Part shown: piece by piece, positions 1 to 7,378 of the stretch | Numbering within the stretch: position 1 is the stretch's first letter | Layout: each line of letters opens with the position of its first letter | Source: Adhaeribacter terrigena | Lineage (GTDB): Bacteria > Bacteroidota > Bacteroidia > Cytophagales > Hymenobacteraceae | NCBI RefSeq assembly: GCF_016623615.1 | Contig: NZ_JAEHFX010000003.1 | Coordinates: 1 to 64,000, forward strand | Direction of reading: 5' to 3' | Length of the DNA: 64,000 bases | Notes under the pieces: model-generated | Databases searched by the model: none | Seen by the model: only the letters and a program-made list of their open reading frames with translations | What the model was told of the DNA's origin: nothing | Made by a program: the position numbers and the translations under genes

Positions 1-77
1 CACTAATCACTAATCACTAATCACTAATCACTAATCACTAATCACTAATCACTAATCACTAATCACTAATCACTAAT
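1..77. repeat. 7-bp tandem repeat (CACTAAT)11, cut by window edge
   Basis: Eleven exact copies of CACTAAT run from the first base and probably continue to the left. The kup stop codon (TAG on the minus strand, 73-75) and the preceding Asn codon lie inside the last copies, so repeat-length change would occur at the 3' end of that gene. No interruption is seen. Confidence 0.95.
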
Positions 78-2007
78 TCACCCGCACCAGGTCTATTTTC
101 TGCACAGGGTTAATTACGAGCGGCACTTTTTCTACTTTCACGGAGCTGGTATCCAGGCCAAACCATTTGCTTTCGGAGCTGGTGAATTGCTTGATCCAGA
201 AATAGGTTTGCATGATGATCTTTTCCTTGAACGGCAGGTCGTTTTCGTAAGAAAGGAATTTCTCCAATACTACGAAACGGAAATCGCCGGTCAGGTTCTG
301 GCGGCCTAAAGATTCGTAGCGGGAAGTAATGTCTACTTCGCCGTTCTTTACCATATCTTCCACCACTTTCCGGAAAAACAAATTGATGCGCTGCTCCACC
401 CGGAATCCTAAACGGAAATTGATCCGGATCACGTCGTTTTCGGCAATGCGGTGTACTTTGTATTCCATGGTATAGGGCTCATCCATAGTATCTACGTGCA
501 CAAACCAGTAGATATCGGCGCGTTTGGGGCGTTTCTGGAAAATGGAATAAATGATCTTCGATTCAATTTCCTTGGCTTTGGAAGAACTCGTTAAGAAAAC
601 CAGGTGCGTGGAATATTTCGGTACGGTTTCGTCCGCACTCAGAGCTTTCAGGTTGTCCAGGTAATTGCTCAGGCGTACATATTCGGTAAGGCGGCGTTTG
701 ATGTTGAAGGCTTTGAGCCAGATGTACATAACCGTAATAAGCGAAATTCCCAATAGAAGTGAAACCCAGCCGCCATGCGGGAATTTCAATAAATTGGCCA
801 CCAGGAACGAAAGCTCGATCCCTAAATAAACCACCACGAACAAACCGATCAGTAAGCGCGAAACCTTCTTTTTAACCAGGTAATACGTGAACATGATGGT
901 GGTCATGAGCATGGTAAGCGTAATGGAAAGCCCGTAAGCCGCCTCCATGTGTTCCGATTCCTTGAAATAAAGCACCACGCCAATACAACCTAAGAGCAAA
1001 AGCGTGTTTACGCTGGGCACAAACAACTGTCCCTTCACGTTGGTAGGGTAGTTCAGTTTTACTTTCGGCCAGAAATTGAGGCGTATCGCTTCGGAGATCA
1101 GGGTAAACGAACCGGTAATTAAGGCCTGGCTCGCAATAACGGCCGCAATGGTGGCAATGGCAATTCCCACCGGTAAAAACCAGGCCGGCATGATGCCATA
1201 AAAAGGATTCTCCTCCAGTTTTTCGCCGAAATGCAGGGTTAACCAGGCTCCCTGACCAAAATAATTAAGCACAAGGCAGGTCTTTACGTAGATCCAGCTG
1301 ATCCGGATATTGCCTTTTCCGCAGTGCCCCAGGTCGGTATAAAGCGCTTCGGCCCCGGTAGTACACAGGAAAACGCCCCCCAGTAACCAAAAGCCGCCCG
1401 GATAATTTACCAGCATATTATACCCGTAATACGGGTTCAGGGCTTTCAGAATTTCAGGGTGATGCAGGATGTTTATGATACCCAACGCCCCCAGCATAAA
1501 AAACCAGATAAACATAACCGGTCCGAACGCTTTGCCCACGATCTGGGTACCGAACCGCTGCATCAGGAACAGGAAGATCAGAATCCCGATCACGATGGGT
1601 ACGGTAGGAATATCGGGCTTGATGATGCGCAAACCTTCCACGGCCGAAGAAACCGAAATGGGCGGCGTGATCATGCCATCGGCTAAAAGCGCAGCTCCGC
1701 CGATAATAGCCGGGATGGTAAGCCATTTGGCTTTGCGCCGCACCAGGGTATAGAGCGTTAATATTCCGCCTTCCCCTTTGTTATCGGCCTGCAAAGTCAG
1801 GATTACGTATTTTATGGTGGTGAGCAGGGTCAGGGTCCAGAAAACGCAGGAAATTCCCCCGTAAACCAGCGTTTCGTTTATCGGCGCATCACCCACAATG
1901 GCTTTCATTACGTAGAGCGGCGAAGTGCCAATATCGCCGTAAATAATGCCCAATGAAATTAATAAACCGGCCGTAGAAACACGGCTGTGGTTATGATTGC
2001 TTTCCAT
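73..2007 (-). CDS. kup: KUP-family potassium uptake transporter
   Basis: This 644-residue inner-membrane protein matches the KUP/HAK/KT family, which imports K+ with H+. The N-terminus carries the family signature GIIYGDIGTSPLY near residues 20-32. About twelve hydrophobic segments follow to near residue 450, then a cytosolic C-terminal part of about 190 residues; the total length is usual for the family. It starts at ATG 2007 and no neighbour forms an operon with it. The final residues VRVN and the stop run into the 7-bp tandem repeat. Family assignment is firm; transport kinetics and regulation cannot be read from the sequence. Confidence 0.95.
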   Translation of the reverse strand: MESNHNHSRVSTAGLLISLGIIYGDIGTSPLYVMKAIVGDAPINETLVYGGISCVFWTLTLLTTIKYVILTLQADNKGEGGILTLYTLVRRKAKWLTIPAIIGGAALLADGMITPPISVSSAVEGLRIIKPDIPTVPIVIGILIFLFLMQRFGTQIVGKAFGPVMFIWFFMLGALGIINILHHPEILKALNPYYGYNMLVNYPGGFWLLGGVFLCTTGAEALYTDLGHCGKGNIRISWIYVKTCLVLNYFGQGAWLTLHFGEKLEENPFYGIMPAWFLPVGIAIATIAAVIASQALITGSFTLISEAIRLNFWPKVKLNYPTNVKGQLFVPSVNTLLLLGCIGVVLYFKESEHMEAAYGLSITLTMLMTTIMFTYYLVKKKVSRLLIGLFVVVYLGIELSFLVANLLKFPHGGWVSLLLGISLITVMYIWLKAFNIKRRLTEYVRLSNYLDNLKALSADETVPKYSTHLVFLTSSSKAKEIESKIIYSIFQKRPKRADIYWFVHVDTMDEPYTMEYKVHRIAENDVIRINFRLGFRVEQRINLFFRKVVEDMVKNGEVDITSRYESLGRQNLTGDFRFVVLEKFLSYENDLPFKEKIIMQTYFWIKQFTSSESKWFGLDTSSVKVEKVPLVINPVQKIDLVRVN

Positions 2008-2084
2008 TCAGTAGAAATTTATTCAAATATAAGCGGTAAACGGATTCGGAAATAAAAGAAAATAAAACCCCGGGCGCGCGATAA

Positions 2085-2116
2085 AAAACGCTATGGTTTC
2101 GGGCCGGAAAAGTGCA
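2085..2116 (+). repeat. Dispersed ACGSTA element (forward)
   Basis: Core AAAACGCTATGGTTTC, then GGGCCGG and AAAAGTGC. It lies in the leader of kup, about 80 nt upstream of its start. The rest of the 2008-2288 gap shows only a terminator. Confidence 0.75.
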
Positions 2117-2244
2117 GCGGCGAACCAGCCAGTTAAAAAAAGGCTTTTGAAGGGTTCAGGTAATAAAGCGTAGGGTAGGGAACATGCTTGGTAGGGCGCA
2201 ATTCTTTGCTTTATTGCAGCCTGGCACATTTTATAAGAAGAGGA

Positions 2245-2284
2245 AAAACCCGTCCGCTGGAAAAAACAGGTGCGGACGGGTTTT
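2245..2284. terminator. Bidirectional rho-independent terminator
   Basis: Thirteen-base arms AAAACCCGTCCGC and GCGGACGGGTTTT pair around a 14-nt loop. The T tract serves the minus-strand FKBP gene that ends at 2289. Confidence 0.85.
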
Positions 2285-2288
2285 ATAA

Positions 2289-2903
2289 TTAGTTTACTTT
2301 CAGTAATTCAACGTCGAAAATTAAGGTAGCGTTCGGCCCGATATCGGCGCCGGCGCCTTGCGCACCGTAAGCTAACTCAGCCGGAATGTAAAGTCTCCAT
2401 TTGGCGCCTTCCTTCATCATCATTAAAGCCTGGGTCCAGCCGGCAATTACGCCGTTTACCGGGAAAGTAGCCGGTTGGCCGCGCTCGTAAGAACTATCGA
2501 AAACGGTGCCGTCTATTAAAGTACCTTTGTAGTGGGTGGTTACGTTATCGGTGCGGGAAGGTGTTTTGCCGGTTCCTTCGTTCAGGATCTCGTATTGCAT
2601 GCCGCTTGGCAGCGTGTGTACGCCAGCTTTGTTTTTGTTGGCAGCTAAAAATTCCTGGCCTTCTTTTTTGTTGTTTTCACCTGCTTTGCCGGCTTTTTCC
2701 TGGAACTTCTGCTCCATTTCCTGTTGCAGCTGCATCATGGTTTGCTGGGTTTCTTCAGCGCTTAATGCCGAAGGTTTACCGGCCATGGCATCTTTCAAAC
2801 CAGAAAGTAACGCATCTGCTTCTATTTCAATGCCTTGCTTGCTGAAATTACTCGCCATGTCGCGGCCAATAATGTAGCTGATCTTTTCTTTTAGCGTGTT
2901 CAA
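2289..2903 (-). CDS. FKBP-type peptidyl-prolyl cis-trans isomerase
   Basis: A 204-residue protein of the FklB/FkpA/Mip type that catalyses proline isomerisation in protein folding. Residues 1-85 resemble the helical dimerisation region of FklB/Mip (IGRDMASNF, then a Q/E-rich helix). Residues about 95-204 form the FKBP domain, with VTTHYKGTLIDGTVFDSSY and the terminal FDVELLKV strand. No signal peptide is visible, so it is probably cytoplasmic. The only start that keeps the conserved N-terminus is TTG at 2901-2903, because an in-frame stop lies a few codons upstream and the next ATG (Met16) would delete the start of the domain. It is monocistronic and ends just before a strong terminator. Confidence 0.9.
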   Translation of the reverse strand: MNTLKEKISYIIGRDMASNFSKQGIEIEADALLSGLKDAMAGKPSALSAEETQQTMMQLQQEMEQKFQEKAGKAGENNKKEGQEFLAANKNKAGVHTLPSGMQYEILNEGTGKTPSRTDNVTTHYKGTLIDGTVFDSSYERGQPATFPVNGVIAGWTQALMMMKEGAKWRLYIPAELAYGAQGAGADIGPNATLIFDVELLKVN

Positions 2904-2979
2904 TGTCTTTTGTCAAATGTTCGTTGCAAAAGTAAATGCTGCAATTGGCATTGCCTAATTTTTAACTCAGAATCAGCCG

Positions 2980-3011
2980 AAAACGGTAGGGTAGGACAAC
3001 AAAAAAGCAAC
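2980..3011 (+). repeat. Dispersed ACGSTA element (forward)
   Basis: Core AAAACGGTAGGGTAGG, with a tail of AAAAAAGC that merges into the terminator at 3003-3028. Confidence 0.6.
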
Positions 3012-3028
3012 CGATGCGGGTTGCTTTT
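3003..3028 (-). terminator. Terminator of the 42-aa ORF
   Basis: AAAAGCAACC pairs with GGTTGCTTTT around a 6-nt loop. The A-run on the plus strand becomes the T tract for minus-strand transcription from the small ORF at 3055-3183. Confidence 0.75.
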
Positions 3029-3054
3029 CTATATTTTAAAGGCAGCAATTAAGC

Positions 3055-3183
3055 TTAGAGATAAAGATAGTATTCTTCGTCGGAGAAATTCAGTTCTATA
3101 TCTACCGGGTTTAACCAGGCAGTAACTAATAAACCAACGGTGCCTAGCACGAACAAAGACGAAATGGCGGTAAATTTTTTCAT
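3055..3183 (-). CDS. Small single-span membrane or exported protein, 42 aa
   Basis: The ORF runs from ATG at 3183 to TAA at 3055. It encodes MKKF, one hydrophobic segment (about residues 5-24, AISSLFVLGTVGLLVTAWL), and a short acidic/aromatic tail NPVDIELNFSDEEYYLYL. A terminator follows 27 nt downstream, which supports a real transcription unit. The basic start plus a single hydrophobic stretch fits a tiny inner-membrane protein or an uncleaved signal anchor. I do not recognise a family, and no neighbour suggests a function. Confidence 0.6.
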   Translation of the reverse strand: MKKFTAISSLFVLGTVGLLVTAWLNPVDIELNFSDEEYYLYL

Positions 3184-3459
3184 CGGAGCAGGATCTTTCT
3201 GTTATGATTTGCGGTTACCAACATAACGCATTAAACGGTTTTATGTTTTCCGTTAAGGGTAAATAAATCATTATCAAATGCTAACGTTGAAAAATTGTTA
3301 GTTGGGCCAGGAAATTCAACTTTATTTGCCCCGTAGGAATGAATATAAGTTTATTGGAGCATGTATTTTTCCGGTAAAACAGTAATTTTAAACAAGTTAT
3401 AAAGTTAAGCGGGCAAACGGGTTTTTATTTTACGTCCGGCTGCTTTATTTTCATAGTAA

Positions 3460-3491
3460 AAAATGGTATCCTTTTTATACTAAAAAGTCGT
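3460..3491 (+). repeat. Dispersed ACGSTA element (degenerate, forward)
   Basis: Core AAAATGGTATCCTTTT (T replaces the first C), then TATACT and AAAAAGTCG, a good match to the tail consensus. The remainder of 3184-3608 is AT-rich with no gene that I can support. Confidence 0.55.
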
Positions 3492-3608
3492 GTTTATCGT
3501 TTTAAGGGCAAAAAGTAGTTGCGAAATTGCTGCGCGAAAACAACGTTTAAAAAGTCTATTCATTTTTTTTATCAGCATAGATTGCCAATATTTGCAACAA
3601 GTTAAATT

Positions 3609-3752
3609 ATGAACCCATTCACAAACATCTGGTCTTATGAAGCAAACCAATTTACTGGTTTTGTGGCTTCATCGCACCACGTATCGCAGAGCGATATGCT
3701 GAATGGTTATTGCCTGCCGTTCTATACGGCGCAAAAAGACTTTAATAAGTAG
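3609..3752 (+). CDS. Small hypothetical ORF, 47 aa
   Basis: ATG at 3609 to TAG at 3750-3752 encodes a 47-residue peptide rich in aromatic and polar residues (begins MNPFTNIWSYEANQ, ends FYTAQKDFNK). It has no hydrophobic segment. It lies in the 670-base gap before the glutamate-synthase-like gene. The amino-acid composition looks protein-like and the codons resemble neighbouring genes, but I recognise no family and see no clear promoter box. A weak GGTCGGAA/TTCCGGCC hairpin follows the stop without a T tract. Confidence 0.4.
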   Translation: MNPFTNIWSYEANQFTGFVASSHHVSQSDMLNGYCLPFYTAQKDFNK

Positions 3753-3857
3753 GTCGGAAGTTCCATTCCGGCCAAAAAAACTGCCTTTCCCAAACCCTGA
3801 AGGACCTTTCGTTCTTTCTAACGTTTATTTCTTTAACCAATTTTCTTTTTATTTCCA

Positions 3858-5414
3858 ATGGTCATGAACATGAGCATTCGGCGAATGCTTGCTTTGGCAT
3901 TTGCGGCAGCTTACGCTGCGGTTATCGCGTTTTCACTTTCTAACCCGGCCTTGCTGTGGCTGCTGGTTTTGTTGGTGCCGCTAAACCTGGTTCTGGTACA
4001 AAACCTTTTTCAGAAGAAACACGCCATTCTCCGGAATTATCCGCTTCTGGGTTACCTGCGTTACTTTTTTGAAAGCATCCGCCCGGAAATGCGTCAGTAT
4101 TTTTTTGAATCCGACCTGGACGGGAAACCTTTCAGCCGCCGGCAACGCAGCATTGTGTACCAGCGGGCCAAGAACGTAAAGCAAACCGTGCCTTTCGGCA
4201 TGCAAAGCAACAGCCAGGAGATTGGCTACGAATGGATCGCCCATGCCATGTTTCCTGCCCATATTAAACTGGAAGACCTCCGCGTGAACGTAGGCAGCAG
4301 CCGCTGTAAACAACCTTACAACGCCAGCATCCTGAATATTTCGGCTATGAGCTATGGCTCGCTGAGCAAAACCGCCGTGATGGCCTTAAACGGCGGTGCG
4401 CGGCTCGATAACTTTGCCCACAACACCGGCGAAGGCGGCATCAGCCCGTTCCATATAGAAGAAGGCGGCGACCTGATCTGGCAAATTGGTACGGGTTATT
4501 TCGGCTGCCGGAACAAAGACGGTAATTTCGACGAAAAACTTTTCCAGGAACAGGTGGCCCACCCGAACATTAAAATGGTGGAGATCAAGCTGAGCCAGGG
4601 CGCTAAGCCGGGGCACGGCGGTATTCTGCCGGCCGCTAAAAACACGCCTGAAATTGCCGCTATCCGGAAAGTTGAGCCGCATACTACGGTTGCATCGCCG
4701 CCGTCGCACAGCGCTTTTTCGGATCAGTTCACGCTCTTACTTTTCATTGAGAAGCTGCGCGTTTTATCGGAAGGAAAACCCATTGGCATTAAACTTTGTT
4801 TAGGTAATAAAGATGAGTTTGAAATGCTTTGTATGGAAATGAAGCATAATAACCTGTTCCCCGATTTTATTGCCATAGACGGTGCCGAAGGCGGAACCGG
4901 CGCAGCGCCGCTGGAATTTACCGACAGCCTGGGCATGCCGATATACGATGCGCTCACGTTTGTGCACAACCGCCTGCAGTATTATGGTCTTCGGAATGAA
5001 ATTAAACTGATGGCCGCCGGCAAGATTATTACCGGTATCGATATTATAAAAGCGGTTTCTTTAGGAGCCGATATGTGCTACAGCGCCCGCGGATTTATGT
5101 TCTCGCTGGGTTGTATCCAGGCCCTGCAATGCGATTCCGGAAAATGCCCGGTTGGTATTGCCACGCAGGAGAAGAGTTTGTACAAAGGCCTCGATGTGTC
5201 GGATAAAAAAGTGCGGGTTGCAAACTTCCACCGCAATACCATAAAAGCTACCATAGAAGTAATGGAAGCCTGTGGGTTTGCCTCACTGAACGATATTAAA
5301 CCTGATAAGATCTTCCGCAGAGTGGAGCAGGGCAAAAACCTGAGCTTCGATCAGATCTATTTTAATCAGAGCGGCAACAGTTTAACGAAAGGCCATAACT
5401 TAATTCCTAATTAA
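3858..5414 (+). CDS. FMN-binding glutamate synthase family protein (membrane-anchored)
   Basis: A 518-residue protein related to the synthase (GltB central) domain that binds FMN and a [3Fe-4S] cluster. Two hydrophobic segments at residues about 8-48 suggest membrane anchoring. The FMN/substrate barrel follows, with IDGAEGGTGAAP and the cluster motif C-x5-C-x4-C (CIQALQCDSGKC) near residues 425-436. There is no amidotransferase domain, so it is not a complete glutamate synthase; such stand-alone proteins are widespread but their substrates are mostly unknown. ATG at 3858 has close in-frame alternatives at 3864 and 3870. Its stop is separated by one base from the next gene, so the two are probably co-transcribed. 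Confidence 0.85.
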   Translation: MVMNMSIRRMLALAFAAAYAAVIAFSLSNPALLWLLVLLVPLNLVLVQNLFQKKHAILRNYPLLGYLRYFFESIRPEMRQYFFESDLDGKPFSRRQRSIVYQRAKNVKQTVPFGMQSNSQEIGYEWIAHAMFPAHIKLEDLRVNVGSSRCKQPYNASILNISAMSYGSLSKTAVMALNGGARLDNFAHNTGEGGISPFHIEEGGDLIWQIGTGYFGCRNKDGNFDEKLFQEQVAHPNIKMVEIKLSQGAKPGHGGILPAAKNTPEIAAIRKVEPHTTVASPPSHSAFSDQFTLLLFIEKLRVLSEGKPIGIKLCLGNKDEFEMLCMEMKHNNLFPDFIAIDGAEGGTGAAPLEFTDSLGMPIYDALTFVHNRLQYYGLRNEIKLMAAGKIITGIDIIKAVSLGADMCYSARGFMFSLGCIQALQCDSGKCPVGIATQEKSLYKGLDVSDKKVRVANFHRNTIKATIEVMEACGFASLNDIKPDKIFRRVEQGKNLSFDQIYFNQSGNSLTKGHNLIPN

Positions 5415-5415
5415 T

Positions 5416-5826
5416 ATGAACAATATATATGTAACCCAAAAAGACCACCAGCGCCTGCACGAAATGGTGCAGATCCAGCGTGGCAACAACGGCAACAGTA
5501 AATATGCTGCCCAGTTGGGAATTGAATTAAAACGCGCCAAACAGGTTAAGCCGGAAGACATTCTGGAATGCGTGGTAACCATGAACTCCAAAGTGCGGCT
5601 GCGTGAACTGAAAAGCAAGAAAGAGTTTGAAATTACGCTGGTTTACCCCCAGGATGTAAATATTAACGAACGAAAAGTGTCTATCCTGGCCCCGGTAGGT
5701 ATTGCCATTTTAGGCTGCAAAGAAGGCGATGTGGTAGAACTTCCGGTTCCTACCGGCACCACCATTAGCTACGTGATCGAGAAAGTAATTTATCAACCCG
5801 AAGCCGCCGGCGATTTCCATTTGTAA
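5416..5826 (+). CDS. GreA/GreB C-terminal-domain (Rnk-like) protein
   Basis: A 136-residue protein whose second half has the GreA/GreB C-terminal fold, with EFEITLVYPQDVN, a GIAILGCKEGDVVELPVP segment and a closing strand YVIEKVIYQP. The first half is too short for the Gre coiled coil, as in Rnk-type regulators that bind RNA polymerase. The start ATG lies one base after the stop of the glutamate-synthase-like gene, which points to translational coupling. A role in transcription is inferred from the family; a specific target is not visible. Confidence 0.8.
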   Translation: MNNIYVTQKDHQRLHEMVQIQRGNNGNSKYAAQLGIELKRAKQVKPEDILECVVTMNSKVRLRELKSKKEFEITLVYPQDVNINERKVSILAPVGIAILGCKEGDVVELPVPTGTTISYVIEKVIYQPEAAGDFHL

Positions 5827-5921
5827 AAAGTGTATCTTCAACGGCGCCCGGTCAAACGGCCGGGCAAAACTTCGCTTCGTTTCCATTTCTGGAAATTCAT
5901 TGATCTTTTCCGCTTACTCAG

Positions 5922-5953
5922 GCGGGTTTTATACCCCTAAACCATAGCGTTTC
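5922..5953 (-). repeat. Dispersed ACGSTA element (reverse)
   Basis: On the minus strand the core reads GAAACGCTATGGTTTA, then GGGGTA and TAAAACCCGC. It is in the gap between the Rnk-like and DUF421 genes. Confidence 0.65.
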
Positions 5954-6100
5954 CGGTAACTTTATAAAAAGAAAGCTAGTAAAGGCATTCAGCAGAAACA
6001 AAATCGGGCGGCACTTCAGGTGCCGTTCCGCCTTTAAAGGGTACTTATTAATACGGGTAATTTTCTTTCGGATGCGGTTTCATTTTTTACAGATGCGTTT

Positions 6101-6598
6101 ATGGAAATTTTCAGGTTAGATCTTGCCAGCCTTTTTGTTATTGAAGCATCGGTTAGTGAGCTCATCGTCCGGGGCGTGATCTTATACCTGGGAATCCTGC
6201 TCCTGTTCCGGGTTTTGCCCCGGCGCACCGGCGGCGAACTGGAATTCATGGATCTGGTTTTTGTGCTTTTAATTGCGGAAGCTGCCACCCACGCGTTCGG
6301 CGAATATTCTTCTATAACCGAAGCGTTTATTGTAATTGCTACACTCATGGGTATGAATAACCTGGTGAACCGGCTTAGTTATCATTCCAAATTCATTGCC
6401 CGGCTGGTCGAATCCAAAGCCATCCAGATCGTAAAAGACGGCAAAATGCTGCGCCGCAACATGCGCCGCGAATTCCTGACCCAGGATGAACTTTATGAGC
6501 AACTCCGCAAAGAGGGCGTGGAAGATATTCAGGAAGTGAAAAAAGCCTTCATAGAAAGCGACGGTACGATCAGCGTCATTACTAAGGATAAAAAGTAA
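6101..6598 (+). CDS. DUF421 membrane protein (YetF-like)
   Basis: A 165-residue protein with about three hydrophobic segments (residues 18-38, 48-65, 70-90) and a soluble C-terminal DUF421 domain (IVKDGKMLRRNMRREFLTQDEL, then a terminal strand ISVITKDKK). DUF421 proteins of the YetF type are integral membrane proteins; some contribute to spore or envelope properties in Firmicutes, but no general function is known. The length suits the short form. ATG at 6101 is the first start. It is monocistronic and is followed 24 nt later by a perfect hairpin terminator. Confidence 0.85.
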   Translation: MEIFRLDLASLFVIEASVSELIVRGVILYLGILLLFRVLPRRTGGELEFMDLVFVLLIAEAATHAFGEYSSITEAFIVIATLMGMNNLVNRLSYHSKFIARLVESKAIQIVKDGKMLRRNMRREFLTQDELYEQLRKEGVEDIQEVKKAFIESDGTISVITKDKK

Positions 6599-6622
6599 CG
6601 CATTTTTTTAATTTGAAACCGG

Positions 6623-6660
6623 AAAACGGTAGGGTTTTAAACTGAAAACCCTACCGTTTT
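6623..6660 (+). terminator. Terminator built from two inverted ACGSTA elements
   Basis: AAAACGGTAGGGTTTT (6623-6638) and its exact reverse complement (6645-6660) are separated by AAACTG and followed by a T run. The 16-bp perfect stem makes a strong rho-independent terminator for the DUF421 gene. Each arm is a canonical copy of the dispersed element core. Confidence 0.85.
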
Positions 6661-6770
6661 TTTTTATCCGTTTTCATCCCGCAAGTTTAACGCAGCGTAA
6701 CTTTTGGGTTTAATATTTGGTCAGTTTGTAACTTACCTTGCCTGCAAGGCAAACAACAAGGCCCGCTATA

Positions 6771-6802
6771 AATACGGTAGGTTTTTGTAAAGAAAAAGTC
6801 GC
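6771..6802 (+). repeat. Dispersed ACGSTA element (degenerate, forward)
   Basis: Core AATACGGTAGGTTTTT, then GTAAAG and AAAAAGTCGC. It begins the gene-free, repeat-filled stretch 6661-7378. Confidence 0.5.
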
Positions 6803-6916
6803 AATAATAAAATCGCAATGCTTCTGCCAGTTACAAACTTGCTAAAAAATGATCGTCACGAGTTATGGCTGCGCCTAAACTTGCGACATGGTTGTTGATT
6901 TTTTTCGTTTGCTGGT

Positions 6917-6948
6917 TCGGGTTTTATACCAGAAAAGCATAGCGTTTT
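6917..6948 (-). repeat. Dispersed ACGSTA element (reverse)
   Basis: The minus-strand core AAAACGCTATGCTTTT is followed by CTGGTA and TAAAACCCG. Confidence 0.7.
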
Positions 6949-6987
6949 TAATGGTGAGTAATTGGTAAACTACTTAGCAATAAGTTT

Positions 6988-7064
6988 GCTGGTGCGAGCC
7001 TCCGGCTCGTATCTTTTTAATAGCTTAAATCAAAAAAGGATACGAGCCGGAGGCTCGCACCAGC
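6988..7064. repeat. 26-bp perfect inverted repeat with 25-nt spacer
   Basis: The arm at 6988-7013 (GCTGGTGCGAGCC then TCCGGCTCGTATC) is the exact reverse complement of the arm at 7039-7064. Each arm also contains an internal palindrome GAGCCTCCGGCTC-like segment, so alternative small hairpins could form. There is no coding potential. It resembles a REP/MITE-type extragenic palindrome rather than a terminator, because GC-rich arms are followed by only a short T run inside the loop. Confidence 0.85.
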
Positions 7065-7090
7065 GAATTTTAGCATCACCAAAGTATTGA

Positions 7091-7230
7091 GTCATCCCGA
7101 ACGAAGTTGAGGGATCTAACTCGTACCGAATACGCACGAGGTTTGACTAGGTGGTATGGCAAGGAATTTTTTACTACGCTCAAATTCCATGGTAGTACCA
7201 GTTAGTTTCTTCGACAGGCTCAGAATGACG
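7091..7230. repeat. MITE-like 140-bp repeat, copy 1
   Basis: It begins GTCATCCCGA and ends with the reverse complement of GTCATTCTG, giving roughly 9-bp terminal inverted repeats. Read on the minus strand it aligns with 22110-22248 through shared blocks such as CTGAGCCTG, CTGGTACT, AAGAATT-like, GCACG/GTGCG, TTCGGTACG and GTTAG. There is no ORF. Non-autonomous mobile origin is inferred. Confidence 0.65.
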
Positions 7231-7254
7231 CAATAAATTATAGCAATCTATAAA

Positions 7255-7286
7255 CCTGACTTTTCAGCTTAAAACCCTACCTTTTC
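7255..7286 (-). repeat. Dispersed ACGSTA element (reverse)
   Basis: On the minus strand GAAAAGGTAGGGTTTT is followed by AAGCTG and AAAAGTCAGG. The CG of the core is changed to AG. Confidence 0.6.
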
Positions 7287-7301
7287 CAAACTAATAAAAA
7301 C

Positions 7302-7335
7302 AAAAAAGGGAAGCTAAAACCAGCTTCCCTTTTTT
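7302..7335 (-). terminator. Terminator of icmF
   Basis: AAAAAAGGGAAGCT pairs perfectly with AGCTTCCCTTTTTT around a 6-nt loop, 44 nt past the icmF stop on the minus strand. Two direct copies of CGAACAATCGAAT (7342-7354, 7365-7377) fill the space between. Confidence 0.9.
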
Positions 7336-7378
7336 ATAAATCGAACAATCGAATATCGAAAATCCGAACAATCGAATC

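Noticed and set aside
2023-2229. 68-codon minus-strand ORF upstream of kup
   Set aside because: It covers an ACGSTA element and has no start context or homologous pattern.
3751-3773. Hairpin GGTCGGAA/TTCCGGCC as a terminator
   Set aside because: A-run rather than T-run follows on the plus strand and one pair is a wobble; it has weak support in either direction.
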